Assembly (NCBI GenBank): GCA_017470145.1
Contig: JAFUFB010000025.1
Span: 154,742 to 218,741, forward strand
From: Clostridia bacterium
GTDB lineage: Bacteria > Bacillota > Clostridia > Christensenellales > Aristaeellaceae
Reading direction: 5' to 3'
Length of the DNA stretch: 64,000 bases
Part shown: piece by piece, positions 15,475 through 23,515 of the stretch
How the letters are laid out: the number at the start of each line of letters is the position of its first letter
Numbering within the stretch: position 1 is the first letter of the stretch
The notes under the pieces: model-generated
Databases searched by the model: none
The model's input: only the letters and a program-made list of their open reading frames with translations
What the model was told of the DNA's origin: nothing
Translations under genes and position numbers: made by a program

Positions 15475-16164
15475 ATGTGGGTGGATTTGCACATGCATTC
15501 CTGCCTCAGCCCCTGCGCCGATGATGACATGACACCGGCCAACATCTGTGGCATGGCCCATCTGAAGGGCCTGGACGCCATCGCGGTGACGGATCATAAC
15601 ACGGGGCGGAACCTGCCCTATGTGAAGGAAGCGGCGGATTATTACGGGCTGATCTTTCTGCCAGGAATGGAAATTACCACCAAGGAAGAGGTGCACCTGC
15701 TGGGCTATTTCCGAGAGGTGGATGTGGCGGTGGAAGTAGGGGAGATTTTCTGCAGCCACTTGCCGCCCATGAAGAACAAACCGGACTTTTTCGGTAATCA
15801 GCTGGTGATGAACACGGACGACGAGGTACAGGACATCGAGGATCGGCTGTTGATCGGCGCCACGGATCTGACCCTGCAGGAATGCACCGCCATCATCCGG
15901 GAGCATGGCGGGGCCGCGGTGCCTGCTCATATCAATCGGGGTCATGGGCTGCTGGTGAACCTGGGGCTCTTCCCGGAAGACGTGGATTTCCCTGTGGTGG
16001 AGGTGCGGCCGGAATTGCCGGTGAACGAGAAACTGATCGCGGGCAAGCGGCGGCTCTGGTCCTCGGACGCCCACCATTTGGGGAATATCCTGGAGGCGGT
16101 CAGCGATTTGCCGGTGGATCGATTCAGCCTGGGCGGATTGTTTGACGCGGTGAGCGGAAAGTGA
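15475..16164 (+). CDS. PHP-domain metal-dependent phosphoesterase
   Basis: 229 residues. PHP motifs are in order: DLHMHSCLSPC (3-13), AVTDHN (~41-46), a Glu after PGME, a HINRGHG segment, and SDAHH near 200. These bind two or three metals for phosphoester hydrolysis. GGAGGG stands nine bases before ATG; five bases separate it from the preceding gene. Small PHP proteins recur at the end of clostridial sensory hydrogenase operons; the substrate is unknown. It may reverse a nucleotide or phosphate signal made by the operon. Confidence 0.85.
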   Translation: MWVDLHMHSCLSPCADDDMTPANICGMAHLKGLDAIAVTDHNTGRNLPYVKEAADYYGLIFLPGMEITTKEEVHLLGYFREVDVAVEVGEIFCSHLPPMKNKPDFFGNQLVMNTDDEVQDIEDRLLIGATDLTLQECTAIIREHGGAAVPAHINRGHGLLVNLGLFPEDVDFPVVEVRPELPVNEKLIAGKRRLWSSDAHHLGNILEAVSDLPVDRFSLGGLFDAVSGK

Positions 16165-16170
16165 TAAGAT
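16142..16170 (+). promoter_or_regulatory. promoter of the yicC operon
   Basis: TTGACG (16142-16147) and TAAGAT (16165-16170) have a 17-base spacer. It overlaps the last codons of the PHP gene, so the yicC operon can be transcribed independently. Confidence 0.65.
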
Positions 16171-16202
16171 AATCAATTGGGCAAACCAAGGAGGAATGTG
16201 GA

Positions 16203-17075
16203 TTGCAGAGCATGACGGGTTGCGGCAGCGGCCGGGCCAGCCGGGAGGGCTGGGAGGTGACGGCGGATCTGAAAACGGTGAATCACCGTTTTCTGGACAT
16301 CAGCCTGCGGCTGCCGCGGAATCTGAATTTTTTAGAGCAAGTGACGCGGAAAAAGCTTTCCAGCGGGATAAAGCGGGGGCATGTGGACGTCTTTCTCAAC
16401 GTGCGGAACACGGAGGAGGGTGCCCAGGAGGTACAGATGGATCTGCATCTGGCCCGGGGATACATGCAGGCCGCGAAGCAGATCGGCGAGGCCCTGGAAA
16501 GCAGCCAGCGCCTGGAGCTGCGGGATCTGATGGCCCTGGAAGGGGTGGTTACCCTGACGGAACGGGAGATGGATCAGGACATCGTCCAAAGCCTCTGCGG
16601 TGAAGCCCTGGAGGAAGCCATCGTCCAGCTGACCGCCATGCGGGCCCGGGAAGGGGAGCACCTGCGGGAGGATCTGCGGGTTCACCTGGCCGCCGCGGCG
16701 GAGCTGCGGGAGAGGATCTTGGAGCGGGCGCCCCTGGTGGTTTCGGAATATAAGACCAAGCTGGAAGCTCGGCTGGCCCAGTTGGGTGCCAATGGGGTGG
16801 ATCCCCAGCGGCTGGCCCAGGAGGTAGCCCTGATGGCAGATCGATGCGCCATCGACGAGGAGCTTTCCCGGTTGGAGAGCCATCTGCGCCAGATGAATCA
16901 ATACCTTGGTGCGGAAGGGGAAATCGGCAAGAAAATGGATTTCCTCATTCAGGAGATGAACCGGGAGGTCAACACCATCGGCTCCAAGGCCCAGGACGCG
17001 GAGATCGCTCAGCGGGTGGTGGATCTCAAGAGCGAAATCGAAAAGCTGCGGGAACAGATTCAGAACGTGGAGTAA
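16203..17075 (+). CDS. yicC: YicC-family endoribonuclease
   Basis: 290 residues, standard length. The N-terminal SMTGCG motif and ADLKTVNHRFLDISLRLPR are family hallmarks, and the C-terminus has FLIQEMNREVNTIGSKAQD. TTG at 16203 is the likely start: AAGGAGG lies eight bases upstream, whereas the ATG in SMTG would be 17 bases away. YicC proteins are RNA-cleaving enzymes involved in small-RNA and mRNA turnover. First gene of the yicC-remA-gmk-rpoZ-coaBC series common in Bacillota. Confidence 0.92.
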   Translation: MQSMTGCGSGRASREGWEVTADLKTVNHRFLDISLRLPRNLNFLEQVTRKKLSSGIKRGHVDVFLNVRNTEEGAQEVQMDLHLARGYMQAAKQIGEALESSQRLELRDLMALEGVVTLTEREMDQDIVQSLCGEALEEAIVQLTAMRAREGEHLREDLRVHLAAAAELRERILERAPLVVSEYKTKLEARLAQLGANGVDPQRLAQEVALMADRCAIDEELSRLESHLRQMNQYLGAEGEIGKKMDFLIQEMNREVNTIGSKAQDAEIAQRVVDLKSEIEKLREQIQNVE

Positions 17076-17078
17076 GGC

Positions 17079-17333
17079 ATGCATCTGGTAAATATTGGAT
17101 ACGGGAATTTGGCCCAGGCGGAGAGGATCATCTCCGTGGTGGCCCCGGAGGCGGCCCCCATCCGGCGGATGGTTCAGGACGCCCGGGATCGGGGGGAGGT
17201 CATTGACGCCACCTGCGGCCACAAGACCAAGGCGGTGCTGGTGATGGACTCTGGCCATCTGGTGCTGTCCCCCTTGCTGCCGGAGACCATTGCCGGAAGA
17301 ACAAACCCTCGAAAGGAGCTTTCACAGGCATGA
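17079..17333 (+). CDS. remA: RemA-like regulator (DUF370)
   Basis: 84 residues, standard for the family. The pattern (LVNIGYGN at the start, APIRRMVQDARDRGEVIDAT, then GHKTKAVLVMDSGHLVLSPL) is that of RemA, a DNA-binding activator of biofilm matrix genes in Bacillus that forms ring-like oligomers. It sits between yicC and gmk, the conserved place, with three bases after yicC and a four-base overlap with gmk. The role in this organism is inferred. Confidence 0.9.
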   Translation: MHLVNIGYGNLAQAERIISVVAPEAAPIRRMVQDARDRGEVIDATCGHKTKAVLVMDSGHLVLSPLLPETIAGRTNPRKELSQA

Positions 17334-17935
17334 AGGAAGTCAGGAAAGGAATGCTGCTGGTGATTTCCGGGCCTTCGGGCGCGGGAAAGGGAACCCTGGT
17401 GGATAAGCTGTTAAACAAGGATCCCAGCTTCTGCTTCTCCGTCAGCGTGACAACGCGGGGAAAGCGAAAAAATGAAATCGAGGATGTGCATTATCACTTT
17501 ATTTCTGAGGAAGAATATGATAAACTGCTGGCGGAGGATGCTTTCCTGGAGCACGCCAGCGTCCACAACCATCGCTATGGCACGCTGAAAAGCGAGGTCT
17601 ATGAGCGGATGGAGCGGGGGCAGAATGTACTGCTGGATATCGACCCCCAGGGGGCCCGCACGGTGATGGAAAAGGAGCCCAGCTGCGTCAGCGTGTTTAT
17701 TCTTCCTCCCAGCTATGCCGAGCTGAAGGTTCGGCTGCACACCCGGAATACGGAGCAGCCGGAGGAGATTCAGCGTCGGTTGAACAATGCCCGGGGGGAG
17801 ATCGCCCAGATGAACCGGTATCGGTACCTGATCGTCAATGACGATCTGGATCTGGCCTATGATCAGCTGGCTGCCATCGTCCGAGCGGAGAAGCAAAACT
17901 CCGTTCGCTATTTCCCGGAAATCGAGGAAGGGTAG
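17330..17935 (+). CDS. gmk: guanylate kinase
   Basis: 201 residues. P-loop GPSGAGKGT (~14-22), the GMP-binding region SVTTRGKRKNEIEDVHYHF, and the conserved lid and LDIDPQGA segment near 102 are all present. It phosphorylates GMP to GDP. The start overlaps remA by four bases (ATGA), so translation is coupled. Confidence 0.95.
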   Translation: MKEVRKGMLLVISGPSGAGKGTLVDKLLNKDPSFCFSVSVTTRGKRKNEIEDVHYHFISEEEYDKLLAEDAFLEHASVHNHRYGTLKSEVYERMERGQNVLLDIDPQGARTVMEKEPSCVSVFILPPSYAELKVRLHTRNTEQPEEIQRRLNNARGEIAQMNRYRYLIVNDDLDLAYDQLAAIVRAEKQNSVRYFPEIEEG

Positions 17936-18009
17936 GAGAGTAAAGGGCCCCGGAGTGAAACATCCCTTCGCATGACTGAGGTGCACTAATACTTAGGAGG
18001 AAACCGAAG

Positions 18010-18219
18010 ATGTCCATTGTAGACCCGAATGTACTGGAGCTTTTGAACCACACTGACAGCCGCTACACCCTGGTGGTGGAAGCCAGCAAGCGCGCCCGAG
18101 AGATCGTCAGCGGATCCGCCCCCGCCATCAACGCGGAGGGGATGAAGCCATTGAAGGCTGCCGTGGAGGAGATCAACCGCGGGCTGCTGAGTTACGACCG
18201 GCCAGTGGAAGAGGAGTAA
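18010..18219 (+). CDS. rpoZ: RNA polymerase omega subunit
   Basis: 69 residues. The omega signature is SRYTLVVEASKRAREI (17-32), with KPLKAAVEEINRG in the C-terminal part. It supports assembly of RNA polymerase. TTAGGAGG precedes ATG. It follows gmk after a 74-base gap, which is longer than other gaps in the operon and holds no clear promoter or terminator. Confidence 0.92.
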   Translation: MSIVDPNVLELLNHTDSRYTLVVEASKRAREIVSGSAPAINAEGMKPLKAAVEEINRGLLSYDRPVEEE

Positions 18220-18225
18220 TTGAAT

Positions 18226-19428
18226 ATGGATTTGACCGGCAGAGAGATCGTGCTGGGCGTAACGGGAGGCATCGCCGCGTATAAAAGCGCGGACCTGGTC
18301 TCCCGTTTGCGGCATTTAGGCGCGAAAGTCAGCGTCATCATGACGAAAAATGCCACAGAGTTTGTTGCGCCCTTAACCTTCCAGACCCTGAGCGCCAACC
18401 AGGTGACGGTGGATACCTTCCAGGCCCCGGAATACTGGAATGTGGAGCATGTGGCCCTGGCCAAGCGGGCGGAGATCTTTGTGATCGCGCCGGCCACGGC
18501 AAACATTCTGGCCAAGATGGCCTATGGCATTGCAGACGACATGCTGAGCACCACCGTGTTGGCCACGAAGGCCCCGGTGTTGGTGGCTCCGGCTATGAAC
18601 ACGGGCATGTGGACCGCAGAGGCCACCCGGGAAAACGTGGCTCTCCTGCGCCGGCGGGGCGTCCATTTTGTGGGCCCCGGAAATGGCATCCTGGCCTGCG
18701 GGGATACAGGGGATGGGCGCATGAGCGAGCCTGTGGACATCGTGGCGGCCATCGATAGCATCCTGCATCCCCGGAAGGATCTGGAGGGGAAGAAGGTGCT
18801 GGTGACCGCAGGCGCCACCCGGGAACGGCTGGACCCCGTCCGTTTTTTGACCAACGATTCCAGCGGAAAAATGGGTTTTGCCCTGGTCGAGGCTGCCCGG
18901 GACCGAGGGGCGGAGGTCACCCTGGTAAAGGGGAGCACCACCGCCGCGGTGCCGGAGGCTGTTCGTGTGGTTCCAATTGAAAGCACGGAGGATCTGCTGC
19001 GGGTCATGGAGGTGGAGGCGCCTAACCAGGATATCGTGATTCAGGCAGCGGCCCCGGCAGATTATCGTCCGGAGGAGGTTTCGACCCGGAAGATCAAGAA
19101 ACAGAAGGGCGAAGAATTCCTGCTGCGGCTGGTGGAAACTCCAGACGTGGCCAAGGCCATCGGGGCAAAAAAGCGGGAAGGGCAGATCTTTGTAGGCTTT
19201 GCCGCAGAGACGGATCATCTGATCGAACACGCGGAAGCCAAGCTGGCTAAGAAGGGTTTGGATATGATCGTGGCTAATGATGTGACCCAGCCCGGCGCGG
19301 GCTTCGGGGTGGACACCAATATCGCTACGCTGATCACCCGGGAAGGGAAAATAGAATGCCCCCTGCAGACGAAGCGTGAGCTGGCGGAAGAGATTCTGGA
19401 TCAGGTGCTAAAGATACAGAAACCATGA
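18226..19428 (+). CDS. coaBC: bifunctional phosphopantothenoylcysteine decarboxylase/synthase
   Basis: 400 residues. The N-terminal CoaC flavoprotein has GVTGGIAAYKSADLVSRL, the active-site His in NVEHVALAKRA, PAMNTGMW and ILACGDTGDGRM. The C-terminal CoaB domain begins at about 186 with KVLVTAGATRERLDPVRF, and has NDSSGKMGFAL and DMIVANDV. It catalyses two steps of coenzyme A synthesis. ATG at 18226 follows GAGGAG by nine bases. The priA gene often found next is absent; a tRNA follows instead. Confidence 0.95.
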   Translation: MDLTGREIVLGVTGGIAAYKSADLVSRLRHLGAKVSVIMTKNATEFVAPLTFQTLSANQVTVDTFQAPEYWNVEHVALAKRAEIFVIAPATANILAKMAYGIADDMLSTTVLATKAPVLVAPAMNTGMWTAEATRENVALLRRRGVHFVGPGNGILACGDTGDGRMSEPVDIVAAIDSILHPRKDLEGKKVLVTAGATRERLDPVRFLTNDSSGKMGFALVEAARDRGAEVTLVKGSTTAAVPEAVRVVPIESTEDLLRVMEVEAPNQDIVIQAAAPADYRPEEVSTRKIKKQKGEEFLLRLVETPDVAKAIGAKKREGQIFVGFAAETDHLIEHAEAKLAKKGLDMIVANDVTQPGAGFGVDTNIATLITREGKIECPLQTKRELAEEILDQVLKIQKP

Positions 19429-19604
19429 TGAGTTGCAGGAAAGAACAAGAACAGAAGTAAAATAACAATCTTACTCGAAATAGGACCCTGTTCAAAAGAA
19501 GTTCATGTTTTTCTGTAGGTGAGAATCAGATCCGGTTGGTCTTTAAAGGCGGAGGGAGTTTTTATGCGAAAGAAAAACGCCACAAAGGCTTGCGGCGCAA
19601 GGCG

Positions 19605-19687
19605 TGCGGATGGCGGGACTCGAACCCGCACGGCTGTTAGGCCAGGGGATTTTAAGTCCCCGGTGTCTGCCATTCCACCACATCCGC
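19605..19687 (-). tRNA. tRNA-Leu(TAA)
   Basis: 83 nucleotides with a 7-bp acceptor (GCGGATG with CATCCGC), anticodon stem GGGGA around CTTAAAA (anticodon TAA), a long class-II variable arm (TGGCCTAACAGCC) and T-arm GCGGGTTCGAGTCCCGC. No CCA is encoded; the discriminator is A. Confidence 0.96.
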
Positions 19688-19699
19688 TCAACGAGGGTT

Positions 19700-19728
19700 A
19701 GTATATCACTTTGGCAAACGATGCGCAA
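19700..19728 (-). promoter_or_regulatory. promoter of tRNA-Leu
   Basis: On the minus strand TTGCGC (19728-19723) and TATACT (19705-19700) have a 17-base spacer, 13 bases upstream of the tRNA. Confidence 0.65.
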
Positions 19729-19821
19729 GGGCATGATTTTCGAGATTGCTTGGCTGCGTCGTCTGCCATAGAGCCATAGAGAAAAATTTTTGCCAGCCAT
19801 AGGGAAAATTTTTCACCAGAC

Positions 19822-19850
19822 TGTACAAACGCGAAAAGGTATGTTATAAT
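19822..19850 (+). promoter_or_regulatory. extended -10 promoter of the zinc-ribbon gene
   Basis: TGTACA (19822-19827), a 17-base spacer and TATAAT (19845-19850) preceded by TG (TGTTATAAT). A long leader of about 135 bases follows. Confidence 0.75.
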
Positions 19851-19856
19851 TTAAAC

Positions 19857-19992
19857 GTACCCCAGCACTGGTCCACTACTGGAAACGCTTCCCTCATGGT
19901 TGTTCACCCAACGCCATCGTATGGAAAGAGCTCAGTTCAAAGTCCAATGGCGCGGGTCGAATAACATTTTTATTAGGGAGGATTTGGTTACC
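19857..19992 (+). other. long, structured 5' leader of the zinc-ribbon gene
   Basis: From the predicted transcription start to the ATG there are about 135 bases without a convincing ORF. Possible pairings include CGCCAT (about 19911-19917) with ATGGCG about 30 bases later and a local CCATCGTATGG hairpin. No known riboswitch class is recognised. Confidence 0.4.
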
Positions 19993-20280
19993 ATGTACGA
20001 GGACAAGACTCTGACCTGCCGTGACTGCGGCAACGAATTCGTTTTCTCTGCCAGCGAGCAGGCTTTCTTCGCGGAGAAGGGCTTCCAGAATGAGCCCAGC
20101 CGCTGCCCCGCTTGCCGCGCCGCCCGCCGCGCTCAGAACGGCGGCAATGGCCCTCGGCAGATGTTCGAAGTCATCTGCGATGGCTGCGGAAAGACCACCC
20201 AGGTGCCCTTCCAGCCCCGGGGAGATCGGCCCGTGTACTGCCGTGAGTGCTTCGAAGCCCAGCGTCAGGATCGGTATTGA
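19993..20280 (+). CDS. double zinc-ribbon protein
   Basis: 95 residues with two zinc ribbons: CRDC ... CPAC (Cys8/11 and Cys~38/41) and CDGC ... CREC in the second half (CxxC-x17-CxxC type). A family of small bacterial zinc-ribbon proteins of unknown role. ATG at 19993 is preceded by GGGAGG; the longer upstream frame would run through the leader. A strong promoter and terminator mark it as a highly transcribed single gene, perhaps a nucleic-acid-binding or zinc-storage protein (inference). Confidence 0.85.
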   Translation: MYEDKTLTCRDCGNEFVFSASEQAFFAEKGFQNEPSRCPACRAARRAQNGGNGPRQMFEVICDGCGKTTQVPFQPRGDRPVYCRECFEAQRQDRY

Positions 20281-20297
20281 TTTCCGAAAAACCAGAA

Positions 20298-20334
20298 AAG
20301 AGGACGGCCAGATTTGGTCGCCCTCTTCTTTTTT
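20298..20334 (+). terminator. rho-independent terminator
   Basis: AAGAGG...CCA pairs with TGG...CCTCTT around GATT, with a C then six T. It ends the zinc-ribbon transcript. Confidence 0.88.
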
Positions 20335-20479
20335 GCCTTTCGTAACAAAGTGGAAATATTTCCACCAGATGATGCGGAGAAGGAGGGAGAAGACCACAAG
20401 AAAAGGGGAGTAAACCAGGGAATATTACGATTATTACAAAAAGTTAATACTTTTGACCACAATATGTAGTGTAATCGTA

Positions 20480-20508
20480 TTGACGATGACACCAATTCAG
20501 ACTATCAT
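20480..20508 (+). promoter_or_regulatory. promoter of the orphan gene at 20546
   Basis: TTGACG (20480-20485), 17 bases, TATCAT (20503-20508). Its position inside the longest open frame rules out the upstream start codons. Confidence 0.75.
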
Positions 20509-20545
20509 ATTGGTTGGATTTTTCGAGAGAGGGGGCGGAAGGCTG

Positions 20546-21079
20546 GTGATTGCCAGGTATGGCTACAAGCCTATTTTTCAATACAAGTTTCGCCCCTTTG
20601 GCCAGAATGGGGATTTGCCGGCGGACGGGGGGTTCACCGTGCTCTTCTACGAAAATGGTATTCTGTCTTTCTCTACCTACGACAGCCATGGCCTTTTCAT
20701 GGACGAGCTGTGCTTTACGCTGCCTGGCCGGGTGATGCAGTGCTTCTATGGCCTGCTGCGGAATGCATCCTCCTGGCTGCCTTCCACGCCAAATCATCTG
20801 CAGGGGCAGGAGGAAAGCCTGTATGGGTCCTCCTTTGCCTTCGACGGGTATGACCCAATCCGTGTTTTCGGGATGAACAGCCTGCTGTGCGAGCCCTGTG
20901 GCAGCGCGGGCGGCTTCTTCGCGCGGCATCTCTATGTGCTGTTCGAGGATGTGAGCAATCTTTTTGCGGAATATGGCATCAACATGACGCTGGATGGCTT
21001 TTCCTGGAGCAACGATCGTATTCACCCCTTCCGGAAGAATCAAATGTACGCTTCTACGCCGCAGCAGGGCGCGGTATAA
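20546..21079 (+). CDS. orphan soluble protein, unrecognised
   Basis: 177 residues from GTG at 20546, placed by the promoter at 20480-20508, which lies downstream of the longer-frame starts. A G-rich GGGGGCGG precedes the GTG. The sequence is rich in aromatic residues (FQYKFRPF, FTVLFYENGILSFSTYDSHG, CFYGLL) and has CEPCG near residue 113, with no signal peptide or membrane segment. No family is recognised. It has its own promoter and terminator, so it is a real single-gene unit. Confidence 0.75.
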   Translation: MIARYGYKPIFQYKFRPFGQNGDLPADGGFTVLFYENGILSFSTYDSHGLFMDELCFTLPGRVMQCFYGLLRNASSWLPSTPNHLQGQEESLYGSSFAFDGYDPIRVFGMNSLLCEPCGSAGGFFARHLYVLFEDVSNLFAEYGINMTLDGFSWSNDRIHPFRKNQMYASTPQQGAV

Positions 21080-21090
21080 AACAATTTATT

Positions 21091-21110
21091 CGCACGAAAG
21101 TGCGTTTTTT
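21091..21110 (+). terminator. rho-independent terminator
   Basis: CGCAC-GAAA-GTGCG followed by six T, 11 bases after the orphan gene's stop. Confidence 0.9.
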
Positions 21111-21186
21111 CTTTCCCTCGGATAGCGGAGGCCTTGGGTTGGGGAATCCACTTACTTCAATAAATATCATAATTCGGAGGTGCATC

Positions 21187-22851
21187 ATGAGCAGCAGTAT
21201 TCAAGCCCAATATGAAGCGTGGCTGGCTTGTCCGGCCATGCCCCAAGAGCTGTTGGAAGACCTGAAGGGAATGGACGAGGCGGCGAAGAACGACAGCTTC
21301 TATCGGGAATTAGCCTTCGGCACCGGCGGCCTTCGGGGCGTTCTGGGGGCGGGGACCAATCGAATGAATTCCTTCACCGTAGCCAGGGCTACTCGGGGGC
21401 TGGGAACCTATCTGAAGGAAAGCTATGAGCATCCCTCTGTGGCGCTGAGCTGCGACAGCCGGATCCATTCTCGGGATTTTGTGGAGCTGACGGCGGCCAC
21501 ATTGGCGGAGATGGGCATTCGGGTATTCCTTTATCCCAAGCTGCAGCCCACCCCCATGCTCTCCTTCGCTGTTCGTCACCTGGGATGCTCCGCCGGCGTC
21601 ATGGTGACGGCGAGCCACAACCCCGCAAAATTCAACGGATACAAGGTATATGGTGACGACGGCTGCCAGATTACCCTGGAGGCGGCGGACCGGATTACCG
21701 GGTATATCCAGCAGCAGCCCATGCTGGCGGACAAGCTGCCGGAGCTGGCGCCATGGCTGGAAAAGGGCGTCGTTACCTATATTACAGAAGAGACGATTGA
21801 AGCCTATTATCAGCAGATTCTGACACTGCAGGTAAAGCCCAGCAAGACGCCGCTCCACGTGGTTTATTCTCCGCTGAACGGGGCGGGGAATGTGCCTGTG
21901 CGCGAGATTATGCGCCGAATGGGAAATATCCAGGTGGATGTGGTGGCGGAGCAGGAAAACCCGGACGGGCATTTCCCCACCTGCCCCTATCCGAACCCGG
22001 AGATTCGGGAAGCCATGAACCTGGCGATTCAAAAATGCGTGGAAACGGGGGCGGATTTCTGCTTCGCCACCGATCCGGACTCGGACCGGATGGGCGCGGG
22101 CGTACGGGTTGGCAACGACGTCACCCTGATCAGCGGCAACGAAATGGGCGTGCTGATGCTGGATTATCTGAGCCGGAACAAGGCCCAGAAGAGCGATTTG
22201 CCCCCGGTGGCGGTCAAGACGATCGTCAGCACGAACATGGCGGACGCCCTGTGCGAAAAGCGGGGGATTGAGCTCAAGAGTGTGCTGACGGGGTTCAAAT
22301 TCATCTGTGAACAGATCCATTTCCTGGACGAGAAGGGTCAGACGGATCGATTCCTGTTTGGCTTTGAAGAAAGCTATGGATACCTTTCCGGTACCTTTGT
22401 ACGGGACAAGGACGCTGTGAATGCGGCACTGCTGCTTTGCGAAATGGCGGCGAATTTGAAGGCGGAAGGAAAGACTCTTCTGGACCGGCTGCAGGAGCTA
22501 CGGGAAGAATTCGGGTATTTTGCGCAGAAGACCTTGACCTTCCAATACGAGGGCCAGGATGGTGCCAACCGGATGGCGCAGATTATGGCGGAGCTGCGCA
22601 AGCCGCTGGCGGAGTTTGCGGATCCCGCAGTGCAGACGGCCCGGCGGGTGGATTACCTGATTGACGAAACCGGGCTGCCCAAGAGCGATGTGATTGAATT
22701 TAACCTGGAAAACGGCCAGAAATTCATCGTTCGCCCCTCCGGAACGGAGCCAAAGCTGAAGGCATATCTTTTCAGCCGGGGGAAGGATCAGGAGGCCGCG
22801 GGCGTAGCCTTGGCGGAGCTGGAGCCCCAGGTGGCAAAGCTGTGCCAATAA
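21187..22851 (+). CDS. phosphoglucomutase/phosphomannomutase (alpha-D-phosphohexomutase)
   Basis: 554 residues, the long Bacillota form. The four domains are marked by the phosphoserine loop TASHNPAKFNGYK (~138-151), the metal loop DPDSDRMG (~296-303), the sugar loop GFEESYGY (~388) and the phosphate loop RPSGTEPK (~518). It interconverts hexose 1- and 6-phosphates, supplying glucose-1-phosphate for envelope polysaccharides and glycogen. ATG at 21187 follows CGGAGG; the frame is open 100 codons upstream but overlaps the previous gene. Confidence 0.94.
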   Translation: MSSSIQAQYEAWLACPAMPQELLEDLKGMDEAAKNDSFYRELAFGTGGLRGVLGAGTNRMNSFTVARATRGLGTYLKESYEHPSVALSCDSRIHSRDFVELTAATLAEMGIRVFLYPKLQPTPMLSFAVRHLGCSAGVMVTASHNPAKFNGYKVYGDDGCQITLEAADRITGYIQQQPMLADKLPELAPWLEKGVVTYITEETIEAYYQQILTLQVKPSKTPLHVVYSPLNGAGNVPVREIMRRMGNIQVDVVAEQENPDGHFPTCPYPNPEIREAMNLAIQKCVETGADFCFATDPDSDRMGAGVRVGNDVTLISGNEMGVLMLDYLSRNKAQKSDLPPVAVKTIVSTNMADALCEKRGIELKSVLTGFKFICEQIHFLDEKGQTDRFLFGFEESYGYLSGTFVRDKDAVNAALLLCEMAANLKAEGKTLLDRLQELREEFGYFAQKTLTFQYEGQDGANRMAQIMAELRKPLAEFADPAVQTARRVDYLIDETGLPKSDVIEFNLENGQKFIVRPSGTEPKLKAYLFSRGKDQEAAGVALAELEPQVAKLCQ

Positions 22852-22915
22852 GGAGAGCGTGATTGCGTCTTCAGGAGCGAATGAAGCATCACACGGCAAA
22901 CCCAAATAGCCCGAA

Positions 22916-22951
22916 GGAGATGGCGCGGAATGATTGCGCCATCTCCTTTTT
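22916..22951 (+). terminator. rho-independent terminator
   Basis: GGAGATGGCGC pairs with GCGCCATCTCC across nine bases, followed by five T. It ends the phosphohexomutase transcript. Confidence 0.93.
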
Positions 22952-22954
22952 GGC

Positions 22955-22983
22955 TTGCATGGGGAGGGCTTCTGTTGTAAAAT
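22955..22983 (+). promoter_or_regulatory. promoter of the Lrp-aminotransferase-CapA operon
   Basis: TTGCAT (22955-22960), 17 bases, TAAAAT (22978-22983), directly after the terminator. Confidence 0.7.
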
Positions 22984-23023
22984 GATAAATGTGTATATCA
23001 TTTTTACGGAAGGAATGGAAGCA

Positions 23024-23515
23024 ATGACGAAACTGGAATCTTGCTTGCTGGATTTGCTGAAGGAGGATTGCCGGCTGCCTCTGGAAAAGCTGGCGATTAT
23101 GTCCGGGGCCTCGCTGGAGGAGGTAGCGGCCACGATTGAGAATCTGGAAAAACGGCGGGTCATTTTACGCTACGCCCCTGTGATCAACTGGGATTTGACA
23201 GACCGGGAGCGGGTCGAGGCCATGATTGAGGTGAAGGTGACCCCCCAGCGAGATATGGGCTTTGACGCCGTCGCGGCGCGGATTTACCGCTTCGACGAAG
23301 TGAAGAGCGTCTACTTGATGAGCGGCGCCTACGATCTGCTGGTGCTGGTAGAGGCGCGGACGCTGCGGGAGCTGGCCTCCTTCGTCTCCGCCAAGCTGAG
23401 TACCCTGGAGCTGGTGACGGGGACGGCGACCAGCTTCGTGCTGAAGAGATACAAGGAAGAAGGGGTTATCTTCGAAGGGGAAGAATCTGATCACAGGCTG
23501 GTGGTCAGCCCATGA
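23024..23515 (+). CDS. Lrp/AsnC-family regulator
   Basis: 163 residues. An N-terminal winged HTH (LLKEDCRLPLEKLAIMSG, then VAATIENLEKRRVILRY) is followed by a RAM/AsnC ligand-binding domain (GFDAVAARIYRFDEVKSVY, MSGAYDLLVLVE). These proteins bind an amino acid or metabolite and control nearby genes. The second of two close ATGs (23024) has the better ribosome spacing, nine bases from GGAAGGA. It overlaps the aminotransferase start by four bases, a common pairing in Bacillota, and probably regulates it. Confidence 0.9.
   Translation: MTKLESCLLDLLKEDCRLPLEKLAIMSGASLEEVAATIENLEKRRVILRYAPVINWDLTDRERVEAMIEVKVTPQRDMGFDAVAARIYRFDEVKSVYLMSGAYDLLVLVEARTLRELASFVSAKLSTLELVTGTATSFVLKRYKEEGVIFEGEESDHRLVVSP

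Noticed and set aside
18000-18010. Shared GTGAAA-CATCCCTT-like wording upstream of rpoZ and of psuG as a common RNA motif
   Set aside because: The similarity is short and imperfect, with no consistent pairing; likely chance.
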